DNA of 43,608 bases from a virus, in the IMG/VR virus record IMGVR_UViG_3300020057_000060, positions 1 to 43,608 of that record, one strand, 5' to 3'. Within the stretch, counting starts at the first letter, position 1, and each line of letters opens with the position of its first letter. The notes beneath the pieces are model-generated. The model did not search any database, was not told the origin of the DNA, and saw only the letters and a list, made by a program, of their open reading frames with translations. Made by a program: the position numbers and the translations under genes. Positions 6,833 to 15,098 of this stretch are shown here, in pieces.

Positions 6833-7071
6833 TGACTCTCACGCGCCGCCGCTTCCTTGCCGCGACGACCGCCGCCGTCGCCGGCGCCGTGTTCGACCCA
6901 GAGCGCGCCCTGTGGATACCGGGCCAGCGGAGCTACTTCGACATCGTGCGCCCGCAGCACGCCGAGTGGCCTCGATTACGGCGTCTCCGCCAAGGGGACG
7001 TGATCACCCTCTCCGGATACGAAGGCACGTTCGTCGTCACCAGCGTCGTCACCAGCGATGGCCGCCGCTGA
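6832..7071 (+). CDS. Small protein with Tat-like N-terminal signal
   Basis: The product is 79 residues. It begins [20 protein letters not shown], matching the twin-arginine signal pattern (RRxFL, then a hydrophobic Ala-rich segment). The remaining 55 or so residues include a beta-rich end (GDVITLSGYEGTFVVTSVV). Short proteins with Tat-like leaders occur in phage structural regions, but their role is not known to me. It starts one base inside the preceding stop and ends in a TGATG overlap. Confidence 0.65.
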   Translation: MTLTRRRFLAATTAAVAGAVFDPERALWIPGQRSYFDIVRPQHAEWPRLRRLRQGDVITLSGYEGTFVVTSVVTSDGRR

Positions 7072-7214
7072 TGCCGTCGTGCGCCGTCCGCGACTGCGGG
7101 AATCCGGACTGCCACCTATGCGAACTGAACCGGCAGTGGGTCCGAGACGCGCTCGCCTTGCCGCCGCCGCCGCCGCGGAAGACGACGCCACCACGGAAAG
7201 CGTCAACGCGCTGA
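7071..7214 (+). CDS. 47-residue Cys-rich peptide
   Basis: The product begins MPSCAVRDCGNPDCHLCELN, with four Cys in about 15 residues, a likely zinc knuckle. It then has a short helix and a Pro/Arg/Lys-rich tail. It starts in a TGATG overlap with the preceding stop, which supports translation by coupling. The function is unknown. The tRNA gene begins 22 bases downstream. Confidence 0.5.
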   Translation: MPSCAVRDCGNPDCHLCELNRQWVRDALALPPPPPRKTTPPRKASTR

Positions 7215-7236
7215 CGGTTTCGTGTATGCTCTGGGT

Positions 7237-7311
7237 CGCAGGGTAGCTCAGTGGCAGAGCGCCAGGCTCATAACCTGGAAGCCGCGGGTTCAATTCCCGC
7301 TCCTGCAACCA
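7237..7311 (+). tRNA. tRNA-Met (anticodon CAT), initiator-like acceptor
   Basis: A 75-nt cloverleaf with encoded CCA. The acceptor is CGCAGGG (7237-7243) against TCCTGCA (7301-7307), with C1:A72 unpaired and a G7-U66 wobble. The D stem is GCTC/GAGC, the anticodon stem CCAGG/CCTGG with loop CTCATAA (anticodon 7269-7271), the variable loop AAGCC, and the T stem GCGGG/CCCGC with loop TTCAATT. The C1:A72 mismatch and CAACCA end are hallmarks of bacterial initiator tRNA(fMet). The anticodon stem has two rather than three consecutive G-C pairs, and position 11-24 is C-G, as in elongators, so the decoding role is ambiguous. tRNA-Ile2 (lysidine-modified CAT) is a less likely alternative. Confidence 0.95.
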
Positions 7312-7319
7312 ACGCCCAA

Positions 7320-7781
7320 ATGAGCCGCCCCTTCAAGCGCATCGAGAGCGAGTATTCGCCGCAGCAGATCGCGAAGCTGCACATCCGGCAGGTCATCGAG
7401 GGTATCTGCGCCGACGACCTGATCCTCTGCGAAGTCGTCGCCCAGGGTGAGAAGGTGTGGCGGGCAACGATGCGGGAAGCGTTCGCACCAGTCATGGACC
7501 TGCCGGACGAAATCTGCGACAGGGCCTATCTGTTTTTCTGCGGCGCGGTGCAGGCGCGGTTCACGCTCGACCAGGATCACGCGGAGGCCATGCACCTGGC
7601 TGGCGCGTTCCTCGACCAGGTGGAGCCCGTGACCCCGCCCACGCAGGCCGAGATCGACAAGTCGTGGGTCATCGAAGAGGCGAGCCACCCGGACGCGATC
7701 CGCCAGCAGTACGGCGACAAGTCCCCGCAGCAGTGGCTGGACGAGGCCATCGCTGACGGCCACGACAAGGGGATCGACTGA
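7320..7781 (+). CDS. Hypothetical protein between tRNA and portal gene
   Basis: The product is 153 residues, mainly helical and acidic (EVVAQGEKVWRATMREAF, then RFTLDQDHAEAMHLAGAFLDQ), with no recognised family. ATG 7320 lies eight bases after the tRNA CCA end; a longer in-frame reading would overlap the tRNA and is rejected. It ends in an ATGA overlap with the portal gene, suggesting a packaging or head role. No strong ribosome-binding site is visible inside the tRNA end, so translation may depend on tRNA processing or be weak. Confidence 0.65.
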   Translation: MSRPFKRIESEYSPQQIAKLHIRQVIEGICADDLILCEVVAQGEKVWRATMREAFAPVMDLPDEICDRAYLFFCGAVQARFTLDQDHAEAMHLAGAFLDQVEPVTPPTQAEIDKSWVIEEASHPDAIRQQYGDKSPQQWLDEAIADGHDKGID

Positions 7782-10549
7782 TGGCCACCACTCCAGGGCG
7801 CCGGCCCCCGTCGCTCCCCCGCATCGATCCGGTTGAGGGCACCAACAACGCCTACGGCGTGGACATGGTCAGCCGCGGCAGAGGCGACTACGACGCGATC
7901 GTGGAAGCCGGCGGCGACCCAGACGCGACCCCCGTCACGCCCGACGAGATCGCCCGCGCCGACGCCCTCCGCAAGCGGCACGCCCGCGCTATCCGCAACT
8001 TCAAGACCTCGAGCAGCGCCGACGAAGACCAACGCCGCGCCGAACTCGACGACCTGAAGTACGCGCGCGCCCGCCTCGAGGACCACTGGACGGCTGGCGA
8101 CATCACGCGGCGCAGCGGCGAGACGAATGGCGAGTCTGGCAAGCCTGGCTACGGTCGCCCCATGCTGGTGCTCGACAAGCTGGCCGTGCCGAAGCGGCAG
8201 ACGATGAACGAGGCCCGCAACGCGCGCCTCAGTATCCGCATCAAGGCGAAGGCGGGCCGGGCGACGAAGAAGAACGCCCAACTGGTGCAGGACGCGGTGC
8301 GGGCCATTGAAGTCGACAGCCGCGCGCACATCGCGCGCGACTGGGCCCTCGACCGCGTGATCACCTGTGGCCGCGGCTACTACCGCATCGAAACGAAGTA
8401 CGCCAACGACAAGGACCGCGACCTCGACATCGTCGTCAGTCGCATCCTGAACCAATTCGCGGTCTACCCGGACCCCTGGCGCAAGGAGCCGGACGGCTCG
8501 GACATGAAATTCTGCCTCATCACCGAGGACATCCCGACACGGGACTATCCAGACCGCTACCCGGACAGCAAGCTGGCGCTCAAGATCCGCAAGGCGCTCG
8601 ACGAGCAGACCGATGGCGAGATTCTGGCCGGGTCGGTAGTGGAAGACGGGACCGACGCGCAGCACGAGGGCGGCGCGCTCACGGGCACCGGCGACACGCC
8701 GCCCGGCTGGATTACCGAGGCCACCATCCGCGTCGCCGAGCACTTCTATGTGGAGTACGAGCGCCGCACCAAGCTATGGGTGCCGACCAGCCAGGGCCAT
8801 CAGGAGATGTGGGCCGACGAGATCCCGCCGACCGTCCAACTCCCGCCCGACGTCCTGAAGCGCGAGATCGTCACGCCGGTGGTCAAGTGGGAAGTGCTCA
8901 ACGGTGAAGAAATCCTCGACGAGGAGCAGTGGCCCGGCCGCTTCATCCCGATCGTGGAAGTCGTCGGCGAGGAACACAACGTCAACGGCGAGCGGACCTT
9001 CAAAGGCATCTACACCGTGGGCAAGGACGCGAATCGGTCCTACGAGTATCACCGCTCGGCCCAGGTCGAAGCCGTGGCGCTCGCCCCCCGCGCGCCCTAC
9101 ATCGCCGCCGAGGGCCAGACCGAGCTCTATCCGGAGTGGGACACGGCGAACTCCGAGAATCACTCGGTCCTGGTCTACAAGCCGACGAGCCACGACGGCC
9201 ATCTCATGCCCCCGCCGCAGCGCAACACGTCTGAGCCGGCGATTCAGGCGATCACCATCGCCGCGCAAGCCGCCGACCAGGACATCAAGGACATCACCGG
9301 CCGGCACGAAGCGTCCCTCGGCCAATACTCGAGCGAGCGCAGCGGCAAGGCGGTGCAGTCGCTCCAGCAGCAGGCCCAGGTCGGCAGCTCGCATTTCCTC
9401 ACGAACCTGGCCGAAATCTCGATGGCCTACGAAGCGCGCATCATCGTGGACCTCCTGCCCCACATCTACGACCGCCCCGGCCGCGTCATGCGCTTGCTCG
9501 GTGAGCGCGACCAGGAGGAGTACGCGATCGTCGGCGCCCCCTTCGTCCAGACCCCGGACGGGCCGCAAGCCGTGCCGGTCCCCCCAGGCATGCCGCCGGA
9601 GGGCATGGTCGGCCAGTCGGTGCAGATGCCGGGGATGGCGAAGCCGCAGCGCACGAAACTCTACACCTTCGACGCCGACGCCGATTACACCATCGCCGTG
9701 GGCGTCGGGCCAAGCACGCAGAGCGCGAAGGACCAGAACAGCGAATCGATCCGCGCCATCATGGAAGCCGCCCCCGCCCTCGCGCCGCTCATGGCCGACC
9801 TGCTCGCCTCGCAGATGGAAGGCGACATCGCGGAGCAACTGTCGGCCCGCATCAAGGCGGTGCAGCCCGCAATCGCCAACCTGCCGGGCGACGAGGACGA
9901 CGACTCGGGCATGCCGCCGGAGGCGATGGCGAAGATCCAGGGTCTCACCATGCAGTTGCAGCAGATGCAGCAGCAGCTCCAGGAGGCCATGACCGAGATT
10001 CAGACCCGGCGCAGCCAGTACCAGACGCAACTGATGATCGCGCAGGAATCCAACGCCTCCCGCGAGCGCACCGTGCTCGCCACGACGCGCACGCAACTGG
10101 CCATCGCGCAGATGAACGGCGGCGGCAAGGTGGACGTCGCCACGCTGCAGGGCGAGATCGACGCCGCGATGGGCGAGTCGCAGCAGGCGCACGACGTCCT
10201 CATGGCCCGGCTCGAGGCGTCCCTCGAAGCGCAGCTCTCCGAGGACCAGGACCAGCGTGCCGCCCGTGCCGGCGACCGCGACGAGACGCGCGCGGTGCGC
10301 GGCGACGTGCGAAAGGAATTGATGGCCGGCAGCGCGGCGAGTCGGCAGCGCGCCCTTGCCCGCGAGCAGCGCGAGGGCGACGAGCAGCGCGCGAGCCGCG
10401 ACGGCGTGCGACAGGACGTGCAGGCCGAGCGCGCCGACGCGCGGAAAGGCGCCCTCGCGGCAGCCACCGACCGCCGACAGGCCCAGATCGCCGAGGCGGC
10501 CACTGGCCGGGAGGCGCGCGCGACGAAGCCGAAAGCGGCAAAAAGTTGA
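7781..10549 (+). CDS. Portal protein, P22-like, with long C-terminal helical tail
   Basis: The 922-residue protein forms the dodecameric ring through which DNA enters and leaves the capsid. The N-terminal two-thirds fit the P22-like portal family: KTSSSADEDQR, a conserved helix near ARNARLSIRIK, then CGRGYYRIETKY, FAVYPDPWRKEP, and an active-core region around DIKDITGRHEASLGQYSSE. P22 gp1 is about 725 residues, so this one is long. The excess is a Gln-rich helix (LTMQLQQMQQQLQEAM) followed by about 120 very charged Arg/Asp/Ala residues, which could form a long barrel/coiled coil inside the head. It is coupled to the preceding gene by ATGA. Its TGA stop lies in a promoter-like TTGACA. Confidence 0.92.
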   Translation: MATTPGRRPPSLPRIDPVEGTNNAYGVDMVSRGRGDYDAIVEAGGDPDATPVTPDEIARADALRKRHARAIRNFKTSSSADEDQRRAELDDLKYARARLEDHWTAGDITRRSGETNGESGKPGYGRPMLVLDKLAVPKRQTMNEARNARLSIRIKAKAGRATKKNAQLVQDAVRAIEVDSRAHIARDWALDRVITCGRGYYRIETKYANDKDRDLDIVVSRILNQFAVYPDPWRKEPDGSDMKFCLITEDIPTRDYPDRYPDSKLALKIRKALDEQTDGEILAGSVVEDGTDAQHEGGALTGTGDTPPGWITEATIRVAEHFYVEYERRTKLWVPTSQGHQEMWADEIPPTVQLPPDVLKREIVTPVVKWEVLNGEEILDEEQWPGRFIPIVEVVGEEHNVNGERTFKGIYTVGKDANRSYEYHRSAQVEAVALAPRAPYIAAEGQTELYPEWDTANSENHSVLVYKPTSHDGHLMPPPQRNTSEPAIQAITIAAQAADQDIKDITGRHEASLGQYSSERSGKAVQSLQQQAQVGSSHFLTNLAEISMAYEARIIVDLLPHIYDRPGRVMRLLGERDQEEYAIVGAPFVQTPDGPQAVPVPPGMPPEGMVGQSVQMPGMAKPQRTKLYTFDADADYTIAVGVGPSTQSAKDQNSESIRAIMEAAPALAPLMADLLASQMEGDIAEQLSARIKAVQPAIANLPGDEDDDSGMPPEAMAKIQGLTMQLQQMQQQLQEAMTEIQTRRSQYQTQLMIAQESNASRERTVLATTRTQLAIAQMNGGGKVDVATLQGEIDAAMGESQQAHDVLMARLEASLEAQLSEDQDQRAARAGDRDETRAVRGDVRKELMAGSAASRQRALAREQREGDEQRASRDGVRQDVQAERADARKGALAAATDRRQAQIAEAATGREARATKPKAAKS

Positions 10550-10576
10550 CAGCGCCAACCGTTTGACGTGTAGAGT
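10546..10576 (+). promoter_or_regulatory. Candidate promoter before scaffold and coat genes
   Basis: TTGACA at 10546-10551 overlaps the portal stop codon. Possible -10 elements are TGTAGA (10569-10574, 17-base spacer) or TAGAGT (10571-10576, 19-base spacer). The location, just before the scaffold and coat genes, fits extra expression of abundant virion proteins. This is sequence match only. Confidence 0.35.
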
Positions 10577-10594
10577 ATGAGCCGAGCAGGGACT

Positions 10595-11848
10595 ATGGCC
10601 GACACCCCCACCCCGATTGACGACTTCGCCGCAGCCCCCACGGTGGTCTCCGATGACGACTTCGTCATCACCGATGGCGGGCAGATCCGGGAAACGGCCG
10701 AGGAACTCCGCCACACCCTGAGTCACGACACGCCGGCCGACGTGGCGCCAGGCGACGAGACGCCCCCCGGCGAGCGCATCGAGCACGCGGACGGATCGGT
10801 CGAGTCCACCGGCGCCGGCAGCGCGAAGGCCGAGAAGGCCGAGAAGGCCACCGAGGCCGTCAGCAAGCCGAAGCGCACGGTCGAGGGGCGTGTGGCCGAA
10901 CTCCAAAAGGAGATCGCCACCAGGACGCGCGAGAAGCACGACACCATCCGCGAGCGCGATGCCGCCGCCAAGGAACTCGCGGACATCCGCGCCCAATTGG
11001 CCGCCGCCCGCGAGCAGGCCCGCCCCGGCTTCCCGCGCGACACCCCCGTGGTGCCCGCCGACGCCGCCGCCGCGCCGGCCACGCTCCCGAAGAAGCCCGT
11101 CTGGAAGGAATACGACGACGCGGGCAAGGACTGGGACGTCTTCAATGACGATCTCGAGGCCTACCGCGACGCGCGCTCGGCCGCCTCGGAAGGCGTGGTG
11201 AAAGGCCACTTCGCCGCCGAACTCGCGCGCGTGCAGGCGGAGGCGGTCGCCCGCGTCGAGAGCATCGAGGCGCGCGCAGCCGAAGCCACCATCAACGCCG
11301 GCCTGCAGGCCCGCGTCGACGCCGTCAAGGCCAGCACCCCCGACTTCGCCACCGCCATGGCGGACTTGCGCGCCGCGGGGGTCGAACAGACACCGTTCAT
11401 GCGCGACGTGGTGCGGATGCACCCCAAGGGCGCCGATCTGCTCTACGCGCTCGGCAAGAACGTCGAATCCGCGGCGATCCTGCAATCGCTGGACTTCTCG
11501 ACGGTGATGTTCGACGCCATCATGGAGTCGGACGATCCTACGGCCGTGCTGTTGCATCTCGCGGAAAGCAGCGAGACGTTTGAACAGATTCGGTCGCTCG
11601 ATTCGGCATCTGCCGGAAGGCGGATCGCCGCGCTAGATGCGCGCCTCTCGTCCTCGTCCTCGCCCGAACCCCGTGCCTCCGGCTCGCGGCGTTCCGGTAC
11701 GACTGTCTCACGCGCTGCAACCCCCATCCGGCCGGTGGGCGCGAGCAGCAAGGCGTCAGTAGTGGACGACGAGGACGACGAAGGCGAATCCTTCGAGTCG
11801 TGGATGTCCCGCGAGAACAAGCGGGACGCCGATCACGGCCGTCGCTAG
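10595..11848 (+). CDS. Scaffolding-like protein
   Basis: The 417-residue product is acidic and helical, with long charged coiled coils (VAELQKEIATRTREKHDTIRERDAAAKELADI region), and lies between portal and coat genes, where P22-type scaffolding proteins are found. Such proteins guide coat assembly and then leave the procapsid. ATG 10595 is preferred because GAGCAGGG precedes it and the promoter candidate would start RNA near 10583; an in-frame ATG at 10577 would add six residues. The C-terminal part is Ser-rich and then charged. No sequence identity to P22 gp8 is claimed; the call is by position and composition. Confidence 0.75.
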   Translation: MADTPTPIDDFAAAPTVVSDDDFVITDGGQIRETAEELRHTLSHDTPADVAPGDETPPGERIEHADGSVESTGAGSAKAEKAEKATEAVSKPKRTVEGRVAELQKEIATRTREKHDTIRERDAAAKELADIRAQLAAAREQARPGFPRDTPVVPADAAAAPATLPKKPVWKEYDDAGKDWDVFNDDLEAYRDARSAASEGVVKGHFAAELARVQAEAVARVESIEARAAEATINAGLQARVDAVKASTPDFATAMADLRAAGVEQTPFMRDVVRMHPKGADLLYALGKNVESAAILQSLDFSTVMFDAIMESDDPTAVLLHLAESSETFEQIRSLDSASAGRRIAALDARLSSSSSPEPRASGSRRSGTTVSRAATPIRPVGASSKASVVDDEDDEGESFESWMSRENKRDADHGRR

Positions 11849-11918
11849 ATCCTCCACCACCGGCACCTGTCGTCTTTCGGGCGGTTCGCAGCACGCGACT
11901 GCTCCGTAGAGGTCTGAC

Positions 11919-13175
11919 ATGTCCGTATCGAACAGTCTGGTGACGCCGGCCTGGGTCATCAAGAAAGTCACGCAGCGTCTCACCAACACGCTCCGCTTTG
12001 CGGCCAACGTGACGCGGGGCTACGACAGCCAGTACACGATCTCCGGCGCCAAGGTGGGCTATACCGTGAACGCGCGTCTGCCGCAGCGTTACATGGTCAA
12101 CAAAGGCCAGGCGCTCAACCCCGTCAGCGCCAACGAAGAAGTGGTCCCGATCACCCTCACCGATCAGGCGAACGTCGGCATCGAGTTCAGCTCGGCCAGC
12201 CTCCGCATGGAAGTGGACAACTACACCGAACGCTACATCGACCCGGCCGTGGAAGCACTCGGCAATCAGATGGACCTCGACGGGCTGCAGCGGATGTACA
12301 AGCGCGTGTTCCGCACGGTGGGCACGCCTGCCGTGGTCCCCACGACCAACGCGTCCTACCTCGATGCGACCGTGAAGCTCACGGAGGGCTCGGTCCCGAC
12401 CGGCCGTCTCGTGGCGATTCTCACCGCGCAGATGCACGCGTCGCTGGCGAACGCCAATCTGGCGTTGTTCAATCCCGGCGCCGTGATCTCCAAGCAGTAC
12501 CGCACCGGCAAGATTGCCGGCGAAGTGCTGGGCATCAAGGAGTGGTACATCGACGAGAACGCGCCGACGCACGTGGTCGGCCCACTCGGCGGGACCCCCT
12601 TGGTCAACGTGGCGGCGGGCGCGGCCGGCGCCGCCTCCGGCGTGACGTCGCTCGTCACGGACGGCTGGACCGCCGCTGTGGCCAAGCGCCTGAACGAAGG
12701 CGACGTCATCCAGTTCGACGGCGTCTTCGACATCAACCCGATGTCGTACCAGTCCACCGGGCGGCTCAAGGACTTCGTGGTGAGCGCCGACGTCTTCTCC
12801 GACGGCAGCGGCAACGCGACGATCCCGTTCTCGCCCCCGCTGGTTTATGGCGCGAGCAACGCCTACGCGACCGCCACGGGTCGCCCGGCGGACAACGCGG
12901 CCATCACGATCTTCGGCCACGCCTCGACGCACGCGAACAAGGTCACGCGCACCGGCCTGGTGTATGACCCGAACGCCTTCACGTGCGTGATGGCGGACCT
13001 CCCCCTGCCGCAGGGCGTGTGGGTCAGCAAGCGCATCAGCAACGCGGCCATCGCCATGAGCGTCCGCTTCATCAAGGCGTACGACGTCATGACCGACCAG
13101 TCCCCGGCGCGTCTCGACATCCTGTACGGCTGGGCCGCAGTGCGCCCCGAACTCGCCGTGCGGATTCAGAGCTAG
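11919..13175 (+). CDS. Major coat protein, P22 coat family
   Basis: The 418-residue protein is close to the 430 residues of P22 gp5. Family-like features include the start SNSLVTPAWVIKKVTQRL, then TISGAKVGYTVNARLPQRY, the segment VVPITLTDQANVGIEFSSA, VDNYTERYIDPAVEALGNQMD and the end RLDILYGWAAVRPELAVRI. It would build the HK97-fold shell with an inserted domain. AGAGG at 11908-11912 is six bases before the ATG. A 70-bp leader separates it from the scaffold gene. Confidence 0.92.
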   Translation: MSVSNSLVTPAWVIKKVTQRLTNTLRFAANVTRGYDSQYTISGAKVGYTVNARLPQRYMVNKGQALNPVSANEEVVPITLTDQANVGIEFSSASLRMEVDNYTERYIDPAVEALGNQMDLDGLQRMYKRVFRTVGTPAVVPTTNASYLDATVKLTEGSVPTGRLVAILTAQMHASLANANLALFNPGAVISKQYRTGKIAGEVLGIKEWYIDENAPTHVVGPLGGTPLVNVAAGAAGAASGVTSLVTDGWTAAVAKRLNEGDVIQFDGVFDINPMSYQSTGRLKDFVVSADVFSDGSGNATIPFSPPLVYGASNAYATATGRPADNAAITIFGHASTHANKVTRTGLVYDPNAFTCVMADLPLPQGVWVSKRISNAAIAMSVRFIKAYDVMTDQSPARLDILYGWAAVRPELAVRIQS

Positions 13176-13199
13176 CCGACACGCCCCAGTCGCGATCGC

Positions 13200-13236
13200 G
13201 GCGCGCGCGGTGAGGTTCACGCCTCCCGCACGCGCC
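13200..13236 (+). terminator. GC-rich intercistronic hairpin after the coat gene
   Basis: GGCGCGCGCGG (13200-13210) pairs with CCGCACGCGCC (13226-13236) with one mismatch and a 15-base loop. It has no T-run, so it may be a terminator of the high-GC type, an mRNA 3' stabiliser for the abundant coat message, or an attenuator. Confidence 0.4.
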
Positions 13237-13270
13237 GCCTTACCCCAGTTTCCAGGAAGGACTCACGCTC

Positions 13271-13867
13271 ATGGCTATCACTCGCACCACTCTGTCGGGC
13301 TCGGCCTCGAAGGATGCCGACACGTTCTACGTCACCTCGGCCACCGGCGCAGCCGCGGGCACGCTCATGAAGGTGAACAACGAGTACTCGACCATCGTCC
13401 GCGTGGACGGCACCGCCGTGCGCGTTCGCAGCCGCGGCCAGAATGGCGGCCGCGCCATCGCCCACGCGCAGCTCTCGCCGGTCATGTTCGCCCTCGCCGC
13501 GGACCTCGCGCCCTACATCACCGAGCACGGCGGGCTGGCCTCCGAACTCGAGGAAATCACCCTGAGCGCGGACGGGGCGATCGCGATCCCGACGCGCCAC
13601 ACCCGCATCAACATCATGAAGGGCTCCATTGCGGCGTTGACCCTGACGGCGCCCGGCTTGACCGTCCTCGACGGGATCGAGTTGCAGATCCACGGCGTGT
13701 CGTTGTTCGCGCACACCGTCACCCTGACCGCGGGCTTCTACGGCAACACCACGACCTCCGACGTCGCTACGTTCGCGGCCGGCGGCGGCGCGTGCTTGTC
13801 GCTCGAAACCAAGAACGGCCTGTGGGCGGTGAAGGGCGGCGGCACCATCGGCGTCACCTTCGCCTAG
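13271..13867 (+). CDS. Head decoration-like or minor capsid protein
   Basis: The 198-residue product starts with a short beta module (RTTLSGSASKDADTFYVTSATG, then LMKVNNEYSTIVRVDG, VRVRSRGQNGG) that recurs in phage head and tail proteins, followed by a beta-rich C-terminal part (INIMKGSIAALTLTAPG, LEIQ-like strands, LETKNGLWAVKGGG). Its place right after the coat gene suggests a capsid decoration or head-completion protein. AGGAAGG at 13254-13260 is ten bases upstream. The function is inferred from position and the module only. Confidence 0.6.
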   Translation: MAITRTTLSGSASKDADTFYVTSATGAAAGTLMKVNNEYSTIVRVDGTAVRVRSRGQNGGRAIAHAQLSPVMFALAADLAPYITEHGGLASELEEITLSADGAIAIPTRHTRINIMKGSIAALTLTAPGLTVLDGIELQIHGVSLFAHTVTLTAGFYGNTTTSDVATFAAGGGACLSLETKNGLWAVKGGGTIGVTFA

Positions 13868-13885
13868 CGCGGTTCTCGCCAACTT

Positions 13886-13929
13886 GACCGGGGCCCGTGG
13901 GCGCTTCGCAGCCGCCTCGGGCGCCGGTC
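13886..13929 (+). terminator. Strong intercistronic stem-loop
   Basis: GACCGGGGCCCG (13886-13897) pairs with CGGGCGCCGGTC (13918-13929), 11 of 12 matched. An inner GGCG/CGCC stem (13900-13903 with 13913-13916) closes a 9-base loop. It is one of the most stable short structures in the window. No T-run follows. It may terminate, attenuate, or protect mRNA ends. Confidence 0.5.
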
Positions 13930-13968
13930 ACTCGTCCTGTCACCCGCTGCGAACAAGGACGTTCACCA

Positions 13969-14298
13969 ATGGCAGACAAACCCCAGCCGGCGCAGTTCCC
14001 CAAGTGGATGTTTCACGGGGATCACGGCAAGCAGCTCTTCGAGTCGCCCTCGGAAGTCGTGGGCGACGGCTGGTGCGAATCACCCGCCGAGTGCGGCCTA
14101 CCCCCGGCTTTCGTGCCAGCCGAACCCGGCGGGATGGTCCTCACCCCCGTGGGCGCCACGACGCCGGACGCCGATATCCACCACGGCCTGGGCGAGATGA
14201 CCCGCATGAATCGGGCCACGAAGCTGCAGCAGCCGGCCGAACTCATGACGGCGGCCCAGCAGCGCGCCGCCGTTGCCCGCACGGCCGCGAAGCGGTAA
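13969..14298 (+). CDS. Small head-region protein with FPKWMFH motif
   Basis: The 109-residue product starts MADKPQPAQFPKWMFHGDHG, followed by LFESPSEVVGDGWCESPAE. The pattern of a YPKW/FPKW-type motif and a downstream G-x-G-W is one I recall from small phage structural or adaptor proteins. The rest is helical and ends with a basic tail. AAGGA (13955-13959) is nine bases upstream of ATG 13969; an upstream in-frame start would run into the hairpin. The role is unknown, probably virion-associated by context. Confidence 0.6.
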   Translation: MADKPQPAQFPKWMFHGDHGKQLFESPSEVVGDGWCESPAECGLPPAFVPAEPGGMVLTPVGATTPDADIHHGLGEMTRMNRATKLQQPAELMTAAQQRAAVARTAAKR

Positions 14299-14309
14299 AC
14301 GTGACCTCC

Positions 14310-14342
14310 CCGGCTGGGCGGCCCTCGTGACCGCCCGGCCGG
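14310..14342 (+). terminator. Third intercistronic hairpin in the head operon
   Basis: CCGGCTGGGCGG (14310-14321) pairs with CCGCCCGGCCGG (14331-14342) as a full 12-bp stem with one G-U pair and a 9-base loop. It lies between the stop at 14298 and the gp4-like gene. As at 13886, no T-run follows. Confidence 0.5.
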
Positions 14343-14366
14343 ACTCCCGTCCCAGAGAGATTCCAC

Positions 14367-15095
14367 ATGGCCACCACCGCTCGCACGCTGATCACGAATG
14401 CGCTGCGCGACCTGGCGGCCATTGGCGCACGCCAGCCGGTCTCGGCGGACGATCTCGAGTTCGGCCTGACCACGCTCAATGAATGGGTGGGCAGCCTCCG
14501 CACGCAGCGCACGGCGACGTTCATGGTGTCGCGCCACGTCCTGCCGCTCACGGCCGGCGTCGGCAGCTACACGATTGGCCCCGGCGGCGCGTTCAATCTC
14601 GACCGGCCCAACCGTATCGAAGGCGTCGGACTCGTCTTCGACCGCACCGCCGCCACCGTGACCGAGGTCAGCCTGGGCCGCCCCCTGAACCTGTCGGAGT
14701 ATCAGCACGTCGTGGCCAAGGCCCAGACCTCGACGCACCCCTACGGCGTCTACTACGACTGGGGCATGGCCGCAGGCTTGGGCACGATCCGCGTCATCCC
14801 GACCCCCTCCGGCGCGGTGAGTGACCTCGTGCTCTACCTGCCGAGCCCGGTGCAGCGGTTCACCGACCTGAGCACCACCTACCACTTCCCGGACGGCTAC
14901 GAGCGCGCCATCCGTGCACATCTCGCCATCGAGCTCGCCCCAGCCTGGGAGCGCGAGCCCGCCGGCGCGCTGGTGGCCCGTGCCAGCGAGGCGATGGCCG
15001 ACGTGCGCCGCGCCAACCACCGGCCGCGCATCCTGAGCGTGGACGCCACGCTCCTGGGCATCTCGGGCGGCTACAACATCCGGACGGATCGCTAG
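14367..15095 (+). CDS. Head-tail adaptor, P22 gp4-like
   Basis: The 242-residue product starts with helices (ARTLITNALRDLAAIGARQPVSADDLEFGLTTLNEWV) typical of P22 gp4-type tail accessory factors, which bind the portal after packaging and close the head. A middle beta region (LPLTAGVGSYTIGPGG) is followed by a helical C-terminus (DGYERAIRAHLAIELAPAWERE). P22 gp4 is about 166 residues, so this is an enlarged version. Its position between coat-region genes and the gp10-like gene matches P22 order. A ribosome-binding site CCCAGAGAGATT precedes the ATG. Confidence 0.82.
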   Translation: MATTARTLITNALRDLAAIGARQPVSADDLEFGLTTLNEWVGSLRTQRTATFMVSRHVLPLTAGVGSYTIGPGGAFNLDRPNRIEGVGLVFDRTAATVTEVSLGRPLNLSEYQHVVAKAQTSTHPYGVYYDWGMAAGLGTIRVIPTPSGAVSDLVLYLPSPVQRFTDLSTTYHFPDGYERAIRAHLAIELAPAWEREPAGALVARASEAMADVRRANHRPRILSVDATLLGISGGYNIRTDR

Positions 15096-15098
15096 CCG

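Noticed and set aside
7201-7230. Promoter before the tRNA (TATGCT at 7225-7230)
   Set aside because: No acceptable -35 at the right spacing; only a weak -10 match.
7251-7781. Longer reading of the gene at 7320, starting at 7251
   Set aside because: The extra 23 codons are the tRNA gene, so ATG 7320 was chosen.
8774-11557. Very long minus-strand open frame (927 codons)
   Set aside because: It is the antisense shadow of the portal and scaffold genes; high GC3 removes stops on the other strand. Its translation is His/Arg/Gly-rich without recognisable domains and it has no sensible start context.
11538-13220. Minus-strand open frame over the coat gene
   Set aside because: Same antisense effect opposite a confident coat gene.
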